This document shows, in pieces, positions 18,622 to 26,618 of a stretch of 38,505 bases of DNA (positions are counted from its first letter, which is position 1; every line of letters begins with the position of its first letter). The stretch comes from Desulfovibrio sp. (GTDB lineage Bacteria > Desulfobacterota > Desulfovibrionia > Desulfovibrionales > Desulfovibrionaceae), in the NCBI GenBank assembly GCA_028708865.1, contig JAQVYA010000011.1:1-38505 (forward strand), in the 5' to 3' direction. Under the pieces are notes generated by a model. It had not been told where the DNA came from. It worked only from the letters and a program-made list of their open reading frames with translations, and searched no databases. The position numbers and the translations under genes were made by a program.

Positions 18622-18698
18622 TCCCCTCGCATGCGGTTGACGCGTCCTTAAAAGGCGCGTACACCATTATATCACAATAACCGAATATAAAAATACAA

Positions 18699-18721
18699 GG
18701 CCGGACCTACGTGGTCCGGCC
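18699..18721 (+). other. Perfect 9-bp-stem hairpin between metE and metF
   Basis: ggccggacc-tacgt-ggtccggcc; T-rich flank only on the minus-strand side. Confidence 0.6.
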
Positions 18722-18761
18722 GCAACAAATCAAGCCTAAGCACTGACCGAGGAGTGCCCCC

Positions 18762-19640
18762 ATGCAAGAGCGCATCCCTGATCTGATTCGACCGAACCAG
18801 CCTTTCGTGTCCTTTGAATTCTTCCCGCCTCGGGATGAAGAGGCCCGCGTCCGCATGCTGCGCGTGGGCCGGGAACTTCAGGTCTTGCGGCCCCTGTTCG
18901 TGTCCGTTACGTGCGGAGCGGGCGGCGGTGGAGGTCGCGGCACCCTGGAGGCCGCCACCATGCTTCACGACGCCCTGGGGTACACGGTCATGCCGCACCT
19001 GACCTGCTGCGGCCTGGACGGGGCAGGGGTGAGCGCGGCTGTAGACCAGTTCCGGGCCAGCGGCATCCGCAACGTGCTGGCCCTGCGCGGGGACGGTGCC
19101 GACGGCACGGGGCCTGGGCCGGATGCGCCGTTTCAGCACGCTTCGGACCTGGTGGAGTACATTCGACGGGACCACAGGGACATGGCCCTGGGCGTGGCCG
19201 CCTACCCCGAACCGCACCCGGAATCGCCCAGCGTGCAGGCGGATATCGACATGCTCCGCCACAAGCTGGACGCGGGAGCGGACTTCAGCGTGACCCAACT
19301 GTTCTTCGACAACCGCCGCTATTTCGACATGGTGGACCGGCTGGCCCAACAAGGCTGCCGCAAACCCGTCATCCCCGGAGTCATGCCGTTGCGGACCATG
19401 GCTTCGGCCCGGCGCATCCTCTCCCTTTGCGGGGCGGCCATTCCCGGAAATCTCTATGCGGCCTTGGAAGCAGCCCACGCCCAAGGCGGGGACGACGCCG
19501 TGCAGAAAGTGGGCACGGCCCACGCCGTGCAGCAGGTGCAGGGGCTGTTGAACGGCGGAGCCCCGGGCGTACATCTCTATCCCCTGAACCAGTCGGCCCA
19601 GTGCCTGGAAGTGGCCCGCCGGTCCGGCTTGCTGGACTAA
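18762..19640 (+). CDS. metF: 5,10-methylenetetrahydrofolate reductase
   Basis: FVSFEFFPPRDEEA, FVSVTCGAGGG, PHLTCCG, NVLALRGD, ADFSVTQLFFDNRRYFDMVDR, IPGVMPL. Confidence 0.95.
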   Translation: MQERIPDLIRPNQPFVSFEFFPPRDEEARVRMLRVGRELQVLRPLFVSVTCGAGGGGGRGTLEAATMLHDALGYTVMPHLTCCGLDGAGVSAAVDQFRASGIRNVLALRGDGADGTGPGPDAPFQHASDLVEYIRRDHRDMALGVAAYPEPHPESPSVQADIDMLRHKLDAGADFSVTQLFFDNRRYFDMVDRLAQQGCRKPVIPGVMPLRTMASARRILSLCGAAIPGNLYAALEAAHAQGGDDAVQKVGTAHAVQQVQGLLNGGAPGVHLYPLNQSAQCLEVARRSGLLD

Positions 19641-19791
19641 GCCCGCAGAACATCTCCCGCCGCCCTCAGACGAAATTCGGCCCGCTCCTTCCGGCTCCCT
19701 GGTTCCGCCCCGGGCGGCATTCCTCCTCATCTCCGGCAACGGCCGGGCGCACCCCTTGCATCTGCGCCCGGCCGTCGCTACAAGGGGGCCC

Positions 19792-20544
19792 ATGAGCAAT
19801 GCCACTTTTCAACACTCCGGCGCGCTGGCCGTGATCTCCGACGCGCACGGCAACATCGAGGCACTGGACCGTGTGCTGGAGGACATCCAGCAGCACGGCA
19901 TTACGGATATCATCTGCCTGGGCGACGCCATCGGCTACGGCCCGGACCCGGAAGGCTGCGTAAACCGCATCCGTGAACGCGGCATCCCCATGATCCTGGG
20001 CAACCATGAGCAGGGCTTGCAGGGGCAGGAATATATGGACTGGTTCGTGCCGCCGGTGCGCAAAGTATTGCAGAAAACGCGCACCATGCTCTCGGACGCC
20101 ACCATGCAATGGATTCAGACCCTGCCCCCCACCATGGAGCGCGGCGACCTGCTCTTTGTGCACGGCTGCCCGCCCGATTCCGTGAACAAATACCTCTATA
20201 CCTTGGACGAGGACGACCTGGCCGAGGTGTTCGGCTCCTACCCGCACAGGATCGCCTTTGCCGGGCATACCCATGAGCTGTATCTCTTTGTCTGGGACGG
20301 CGCCAAGGCCTGGCGCGAGGACCTGGACCACCACCCCGTCAGACTGGACCCGGACCGCCGATACCTGGTCAACGCCGGCTCCGTGGGTCAGCCCCGGGAT
20401 GCGGACAAACGCGCCAAGTACGTAATCCTGAACCAGGAACGCGATACGTTGCAGGCTGTTTTTGTGGAGTATGACGCCCGCAAGACCGTGGAGGCCATGC
20501 GGCGCGTGGGCATGCCCGAAGCCTACGCCAAGCGGCTGCTCTAG
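19792..20544 (+). CDS. Calcineurin-like metallophosphoesterase family protein
   Basis: AVISDAHGNIEAL, CLGDAIGYGPDP, ILGNHEQG, FVHGCPPD, FAGHTHELYLF, LVNAGSVGQPRD. Confidence 0.92.
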   Translation: MSNATFQHSGALAVISDAHGNIEALDRVLEDIQQHGITDIICLGDAIGYGPDPEGCVNRIRERGIPMILGNHEQGLQGQEYMDWFVPPVRKVLQKTRTMLSDATMQWIQTLPPTMERGDLLFVHGCPPDSVNKYLYTLDEDDLAEVFGSYPHRIAFAGHTHELYLFVWDGAKAWREDLDHHPVRLDPDRRYLVNAGSVGQPRDADKRAKYVILNQERDTLQAVFVEYDARKTVEAMRRVGMPEAYAKRLL

Positions 20545-20574
20545 GAGGTCAAGGCTTCACCGAGTTGCGACGGT

Positions 20575-21758
20575 TCAGGCGGCCATTTCCGGCAGGCTAT
20601 TTCCCTGCCGGGCCGCGACCACCTGATTGCGGCCCTTGGTCTTGGCCGCGTACAGAGCGGTATCCGCCCGCTGAAGCATCCGGGGCAGGTCCGCGGGAGT
20701 ACCTGCACTCCACGTACACACGCCGATGCTGACTCGGTACGGGACCGGGACACGGTCCGGGGTGAGCAATACGCGGGCCTCGGCAGCGGCGCGCAGCCGC
20801 TCGGCCACGGCGATCGCTTCGTCCTGCCCGGCATGCGGCAAGAAAAGCACAAACTCCTCGCCTCCAAAACGGCCGAATACATCGGAACAGCGAAGCGTTT
20901 GCCCCACCAGTTTGCAAAAATCCCGCAAGACCATATCCCCCACGGCATGGCCGTACGTGTCGTTGACCCGCTTAAAACGGTCCAAATCCATGAGCAGCAG
21001 AGACACAGGCTGTCGCTCCCGCTGGCAAAGGTCAAGCATCTTGTCTGCCTGCTCCAAAAAAGCACGGCGGTTCCAAATGCCTGTGAGGGGGTCCCGCATG
21101 GCCGAACGGCGCAACCGGCGGTCGTCCCGCTCCTTGGCCAATAGAAGAAAGCCCAGGTTGCCCACCAGCATGACCAGGAAGATGGTCATGAAGGAAACGC
21201 TCTGGACCGTGTTGGTCGTCAACAGGGTGATGCGATGGCCCAGAGTCCACGAGGAATAGGCCCGGTAGCCCATGGACAGGGCAAAGAGAAAATACAGCCC
21301 CCCCATGACCCGGGTCAGCAAGGAGCCGCCCCGCTTGGACAGCAGGCCCCCGGCCGGAACCAGCAGAATACAGCAGATGGCAAGGGAAATCAGAAAAACG
21401 CGCCAATGGGGGTTGAAATGCTGGATCACGCAGTACGTCACGGAAATGAAGATGCCCACGCCCAAGGTCCGGCGCAGCACGGTGCGATATTCGCTTTCCT
21501 GCAAATTAACCAGAGCGGCCGCCTCCAGTACGAATCCGATCAATGCTGCGGAATTGCCCAGATGATTGGAAAGCACGAGCGGCACGTGCCCCCGCAGGCC
21601 CAAAAGCAGCGCAGCGCACGCCTGGAGCGCCTTGCCCGCCAAAAACCAGGAAAGCACGGAGGAAGGCTTTGCCGGTGGCCGTAAGACCAGACCAGCAAAA
21701 AGGAAATCGCGTTGCCAAACCAGATGGCAATGAGGATCGTGCGAACTTCGATGGTCAA
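20575..21758 (-). pseudogene. Diguanylate cyclase (membrane N-terminus + GGDEF) with apparent frame disruption near the N-terminus
   Basis: GGDEF domain intact (LTGIWNRRAFLEQAD, FGRFGGEEFVLF, I-site RCSD); N-terminal TM IEVRTILIAIWFGNAISFLLVWSYGHRQ lies in another frame (ORF 21540..21878), switching to PSSVLSWFLAGKALQACAALLLGLRG near 21660-21695. Confidence 0.7.
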
Positions 21759-21921
21759 AAGAAAAATCCCGGACAAAGGGTTTACTTTCCGTCGAGGACG
21801 CCAATTGGCGCAGGCTACCCCGGTCCCGGGACCAGGGTAAAGATGAAAAACGTTGTTCGCATTGCTTGCTGGGCACAAACCGGCCCGGAATCACAAAAAA
21901 TAGGGAGTGAAAACAGGAAGA

Positions 21922-22656
21922 TCAGGACCGAATCCAGACAATACCCGCCTGCCGGCCGGTAGTCTTGTCCCGGCGATAAGAAAAGAACTCCCGCTCCCGG
22001 GTCCGGGTGCACAGTTCCAGGCCGTGGACCCGGTCGGGCCGCAGTCCGGCCTGCACCAGTTGGTGCCGGGTCAGGGCCCAGAGGTCCACGGTACGGGTCT
22101 CTGGCCGGTACCAGGGTTCAAAACCCGGGCCGAAATCCTGCGCAAAATTCACGAACTCGGCCTGTTCCGGCCCCAGACTGGGGCCGCGCACCGCAAACAG
22201 CTCCTCGGGACGCAGCCCGTAATGTTCGCAAAAAACACGCACCCCGCCGGCAGGAAAATTTATTTTATTGCCTCTCCAACCCACATGCAGGCCCGCCACA
22301 AACCGCCCGGACTCATGGGCCAGCAGCACGGGCTGACAGTCCGCGGTCTTGACCATCAGTCCCACACCGGGGCGCGCCGTGGTCAGGCCGTCGGCCTCGC
22401 AAGGCTGCCCGGGCTCGGCATCCAGCCGCACCTGGTCGCCGTGCACCTGGGTGCAATCCACCAGGCAAGCCAGTCCCAGCCGTTGGCGCAGGGCTTCGCG
22501 GTTGCGAGTCACGTTTTCAGGGTCGTCGCCCACGTCATATGAAAGATTGGCGGTATCAAACGGCGAATCGGAAGCACCGCCCCGGCGGGAAGTGAAGACA
22601 AATCCCACATTAGGCAAATCAGCAATGCCGAAAGGGATAAACGCTATCTGTACCAT
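21922..22656 (-). CDS. pgeF: Polyphenol oxidase/laccase-domain (YfiH/PgeF) family protein
   Basis: VFTSRRGGASDSPFDTANLSYDVGDDPENVTRNREAL...QVHGDQV...KTADCQPVLLA...AGLHVGWRGNKINF. Confidence 0.92.
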   Translation of the reverse strand: MVQIAFIPFGIADLPNVGFVFTSRRGGASDSPFDTANLSYDVGDDPENVTRNREALRQRLGLACLVDCTQVHGDQVRLDAEPGQPCEADGLTTARPGVGLMVKTADCQPVLLAHESGRFVAGLHVGWRGNKINFPAGGVRVFCEHYGLRPEELFAVRGPSLGPEQAEFVNFAQDFGPGFEPWYRPETRTVDLWALTRHQLVQAGLRPDRVHGLELCTRTREREFFSYRRDKTTGRQAGIVWIRS

Positions 22657-23228
22657 AGCTCCTCCTCGGTGCAGACCGCGTTCACAGGGCGGTCCCAGTC
22701 GTCCAGGGGCAGTTTGGAACAGACCTGAAAACCGTAGCAAAGTCCAAATTTGAGGGCCCGACCCATTTGGATGCCGCCCAGAAGCCGGTCATAATATCCA
22801 CCGCCAAACCCCAGGCGAAAACCGCAGCGGTCAAATCCCACGCCCGGAATAAAGGCCAGATCCGGTGCAAAGGAGTCAGCGTACAGGTCCACCACCCGGC
22901 AGGAGGGGTCCGGCTCCATAATCCGAAACGCTCCGGGAGCCAGGTCCGCCTCGCCGGTGACGCAGGCCACATCCATGACTCCGGGCTGGCCGGGCCGACA
23001 CCGCGGCAGCAGGACCTCGGCCCCGCGCTGCCACAGCTCCGCAATGAGCGGCCGTGTGTCCACCTCGTTCTGGGTGGGCCAATACACCAGGATCTGGCGG
23101 GCGTTCTTCCAGGCAAGGGTTTCCCGAATGCGCTCCACAATGCGGGCGCTCTTTGCCGCCGCCTGCTCCGGAAGCATGGCGCGGCGCTGTTCAATGAGCC
23201 TTCGTCGAACCTTGTCCTTTTTGGTCAT
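22644..23228 (-). CDS. 5-formyltetrahydrofolate cyclo-ligase
   Basis: MTKKDKVRRRLIEQRRAML...LVYWPTQNEVDTRPLIAELWQRG...DLAFIPGVGFDRCGFRLGFGGGYYDRLL. Confidence 0.93.
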   Translation of the reverse strand: MTKKDKVRRRLIEQRRAMLPEQAAAKSARIVERIRETLAWKNARQILVYWPTQNEVDTRPLIAELWQRGAEVLLPRCRPGQPGVMDVACVTGEADLAPGAFRIMEPDPSCRVVDLYADSFAPDLAFIPGVGFDRCGFRLGFGGGYYDRLLGGIQMGRALKFGLCYGFQVCSKLPLDDWDRPVNAVCTEEELWYR

Positions 23229-23627
23229 CCCGTCCTCATGGCTGTGTTCCCAGGGCCCTGTTCTCAGAGCGTTGCGTGCCGGATGCATCCCGTTTATGCT
23301 AACTCGCGCCGGACAACAAGCCCCGGGCCCGGCCCGGATTTCTGGGACAGACCCGGACCGGATTTGGGGAAGGCCCTCGCCGGGATTGTGCAACGAATGG
23401 CAAGGGCCAAGCCCCGGAGCCAGCAACGGGCGCTTGTGGAAGCCGCTGCAAAACAGAAAGTTTTCGGAAAGTTGACGAAGTGAAAAATACTTCCATTCTA
23501 TGAATTAATTTTGAGATGCGCGCCGACGATTGATTTTACGGTTGGAGTGAAGGCTCTGGTCCGGTGTCGGCCCGCATCTTTGCGACCCCAAACCCACGCG
23601 GCCCCCAGCCGCGGCAAAGGAGCCGTC

Positions 23628-24299
23628 ATGTACTGGATCGCGTTTGGCGATGTGCACGAAAGCACGGAGATGCTTGATCGGATTCCCGGCCTGGAGCAGG
23701 CCCTGGGGGTGATCATCAGCGGCGATTTGACCAACCGGGGCGGCCGTGAGCAGGCCCGCCGCGTTTACAAGGCCGTGACGCGCCGGGCCCGGCGCGTATT
23801 GGCCCAGGTGGGCAACATGGACACCCGTGCAGTGCACGCCTTTTTGCAAGAGCAGAACGCCAACCTTCACCTGGAAGTGGTGAATCTTTTTCCTGACCTG
23901 CCGGACCGCCGCATTGGCGCCTTTGGCGTAGGGTTTTCCACGCCCACACCCTTTGGCACGCCCGGCGAGGTTTCCGACGCCCAGCTCGACGCCTGGATTC
24001 GGGCAACCCATGCCAAAGCCGCGGATTTCGACGAACTCGTGGTGGTGGTGCATACCCCGCCGGTGGACACCCGCACCGACCGCGTTTCCTCCGGAGCGCA
24101 CGTGGGAAGCGCCAGCGTGCGGACCTTTCTGGAAGAGGTCCAGCCCGCCCTGTGCATCACCGGCCACATTCATGAATCCGTGGCCGAGGACGTTGTGGGC
24201 GGCACCAAGGTCATCAACCCGGGCATGCTGGCCCAAGGCGGATACGTGCGCATCGAACCGGGAAGCAACGGCGTGTCGGGCACGCTGCACCAGGTGTAA
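23628..24299 (+). CDS. Metallophosphoesterase family protein
   Basis: IAFGDVHEST, ISGDLTNRGG, QVGNMDTRAV, VVVHTPPVDTRTD, ITGHIHESV, VINPGMLAQGGYVRIE. Confidence 0.9.
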   Translation: MYWIAFGDVHESTEMLDRIPGLEQALGVIISGDLTNRGGREQARRVYKAVTRRARRVLAQVGNMDTRAVHAFLQEQNANLHLEVVNLFPDLPDRRIGAFGVGFSTPTPFGTPGEVSDAQLDAWIRATHAKAADFDELVVVVHTPPVDTRTDRVSSGAHVGSASVRTFLEEVQPALCITGHIHESVAEDVVGGTKVINPGMLAQGGYVRIEPGSNGVSGTLHQV

Positions 24300-24301
24300 G
24301 C

Positions 24302-24769
24302 GTGCGCGTCCGTTGTCTGTTCATCGGCAAGCTCAAGGAACCGTTCTTTCGTGAAGCCGCTGCTCATTACATAAAAAAACTGGGCCGCTTCCATAAACTG
24401 GACATGGTGGAACTCAAAGACGCGCCCGGCAAGCTGCCTGCGGCGGAGAAACGCGAACGCGAAGGACGCGCCCTTTTGGACGCGCTCGACTCCAAGGATT
24501 TTGCCGTGGTGCTGGACGAACGCGGGCAGGAACTTGCCTCGCGGCGGCTTGCGGCCCGGCTGCAACGCTGGACCGAGGACCCGGGCCGGACCCCCTGCTT
24601 TGTCATTGGCGGGCCCTTCGGCCTTTCGGACGCCGTACGCCAGCGGGCGGATCTGCTGTTTTCCCTGGGCAAGGCCACCTGGCCCCACGAGCTCTGCCGG
24701 GTCATGCTGTTGGAGCAGATCTACCGCGCCGCCAGCATCAACAAAGGGCTGCCCTACCATCACGATTAA
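24302..24769 (+). CDS. rlmH: 23S rRNA (pseudouridine1915-N3)-methyltransferase RlmH (SPOUT)
   Basis: MRVRCLFIGKLKE...VVLDERGQELASRRLAARLQRW...FVIGGPFGLSDAVRQRADLLFSLGKATWPHELCRVMLLEQIYRAASINKGLPYHHD. Confidence 0.97.
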   Translation: MRVRCLFIGKLKEPFFREAAAHYIKKLGRFHKLDMVELKDAPGKLPAAEKREREGRALLDALDSKDFAVVLDERGQELASRRLAARLQRWTEDPGRTPCFVIGGPFGLSDAVRQRADLLFSLGKATWPHELCRVMLLEQIYRAASINKGLPYHHD

Positions 24770-24812
24770 GCGCAACCTACAACCACGGCCGCGCGGCCGG
24801 AAGAGAGGCACA

Positions 24813-25034
24813 ATGGTTTTTTCCGAATATCTCGAAAAAATAGAGGGCTATATCCGCAGCGGCGACCTGGCCTTTGAATTCGACAATGGCGAGGACGACC
24901 AGCGCGGCCAGATTCTGGACTTTCTGGAGCGGATCATGGACCTGGCCGAGGAATGCGACGAACTGGCCACCAAGCTGATCTTCAAGGAATCCTACCTGGA
25001 AGCGGCCAAGGACACGGCCGCCCCCGAAAAGTAG
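24813..25034 (+). CDS. Small acidic hypothetical protein
   Basis: MVFSEYLEKIEGYIRSGDLAFEFDNGEDDQRGQILDFLERIMDLAEECDELATKLIFKESYLEAAKDTAAPEK; start preceded by agaggca, directly after rlmH. Confidence 0.75.
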   Translation: MVFSEYLEKIEGYIRSGDLAFEFDNGEDDQRGQILDFLERIMDLAEECDELATKLIFKESYLEAAKDTAAPEK

Positions 25035-25038
25035 CCCC

Positions 25039-25776
25039 CTACCCGGCCTGGGGGCCGGCCTGCTTCATGCGGGACCCGTGGGTCCAGGAAGCAATGGGCG
25101 TGAGCGGGGTCTGGCTCTTGAAGTCCACCCGGGCCGCGGTAAAGGCTCCGAACCAGGGTGGAATGCAGCGGGAATTAAGCAGCCGGAAGGGCAGGTGCCG
25201 CCGCCAGGTGCTCACCGGACCGGGCAGTACGGAAAAGGCGTGGGTTGCCGGGCGGCCCACGTTCACCTTGATGAGCCGCCGCATTTCCTGCCAACTGAAC
25301 CAGCGGGCCCGGCCCAGGCTGCGTTCCGGGTCACGCCCGTTGGAAAGATAGTAAAAGGACCAACGGTTCAGAAAACCGATCAGAACCCCCTGATCCGCCA
25401 CACGGGCCGCTTCGCGGAGCATGGCGGCCGGGTCCTGGCTGAACTCCAGCACGGTCCAGAGAATCACGAAGTCAAACTCCCCGGCGCGAAAGGGCAGGCA
25501 CTCCCCGTTGCCGGTCTCGATTTCCGCGCGTCGCCCCATGCGCCTACGGGCCGCTTCCACCATGGGCAGGGAGCGGTCCACCCCGCGCACGTCAAAGCCC
25601 TTTTGCCAGAGAGATTCCAAAAAAAGCCCGGTTCCGCAGCCCACTTCCAGCAGCCGGGTGCCACGCCTGGGCCAGCCCGCCACCATAAAATCCAGCAACC
25701 GCCGCTCGCAATCCAGGGCAACGGATCCGGCGTCCGTGGCGAACCACTTTTCATACTGAACAGGATCCCAGCTCAT
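25039..25776 (-). CDS. Class I SAM-dependent methyltransferase
   Basis: RRGTRLLEVGCGTGLFLESLWQKGFDVRGVDRSLPMVEAARRRM...FRAGEFDFVILWTVLEFSQDPAAMLREAARV; ORF extends to 25797. Confidence 0.93.
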   Translation of the reverse strand: MSWDPVQYEKWFATDAGSVALDCERRLLDFMVAGWPRRGTRLLEVGCGTGLFLESLWQKGFDVRGVDRSLPMVEAARRRMGRRAEIETGNGECLPFRAGEFDFVILWTVLEFSQDPAAMLREAARVADQGVLIGFLNRWSFYYLSNGRDPERSLGRARWFSWQEMRRLIKVNVGRPATHAFSVLPGPVSTWRRHLPFRLLNSRCIPPWFGAFTAARVDFKSQTPLTPIASWTHGSRMKQAGPQAG

Positions 25777-25839
25777 TCCTTCTCCAGGGGCTTGCATGCC
25801 GGACCGGGCCGCGTTACGGTCAACGGTCCGGCCAAGGTG

Positions 25840-26472
25840 TTACTCATTCAGAGATTCGTAAACACGGCCCACAAGATCCTTGCCGGGGGTAAGGGTCTTT
25901 TTACCCGGCGACCATCGGGCAGGGCAGGCTTCGCCAGGATGTTCACGCACATGTTTGCAGGCGGCGAGTTTGCGCACCAGTTCGTCGGCGTTGCGGCCCA
26001 CATTGTAAAAATTGACCTCGGAAGAGACGAGCACGCCGTCCGGGTCGATGATGTAGGTGCCGCGCAGGGCCAACCCGGTATCAGGATCCCAGATGTCGAA
26101 ATAACGTGAAAGCTCCCCGGAAGGGTCCGCCGCCATTTTGAAGCGGACGTCCCGGAGCAGGCGTTCGGCATTTTTCCAGGCCATGTGCACGAACTGGGTA
26201 TCCGTGGAAACCGAAACGACCTCGGCCCCGAGTTCCTCCAGCCGGGCGTGCTTTTCGGCCAGATCGGCCAGCTCCGTGGGGCAGACAAAGGTGAAGTCTG
26301 CCGGGTAGAAAAAGAGCACGGTCCACCGGTCTTGCCGTTGCGGTTCGCTGAGGCTCATCGGGTGAAACGCGCCCTCGGCCGCATCATATACGTCGAAGGT
26401 AAAGTCTTTGACCTGCACGCCTATTTGGGCGGTCTGAAGCAGATCCTCGAAATGATCGTGTTCGCAGTTCAT
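25840..26472 (-). CDS. 2-Cys peroxiredoxin (AhpC/TSA)
   Basis: FFYPADFTFVCPTELADLAEKH (peroxidatic Cys), VSVDTQF-like VSTDTQF, GEACPARWSPGKKTL (resolving Cys). Confidence 0.96.
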   Translation of the reverse strand: MNCEHDHFEDLLQTAQIGVQVKDFTFDVYDAAEGAFHPMSLSEPQRQDRWTVLFFYPADFTFVCPTELADLAEKHARLEELGAEVVSVSTDTQFVHMAWKNAERLLRDVRFKMAADPSGELSRYFDIWDPDTGLALRGTYIIDPDGVLVSSEVNFYNVGRNADELVRKLAACKHVREHPGEACPARWSPGKKTLTPGKDLVGRVYESLNE

Positions 26473-26618
26473 CGGGCTTTCTCCTTCATTCTGCGCGCCG
26501 CGCCCTTAACACGGCGGGCGCAATGATTATACAGAGGTAGGACGCGTTGCATGTGGCGTCAAGCCGCGGCGTCTGCTATTTTGCAATATCGGAAATCTCC
26601 AACCTTCGGGAACGAATA

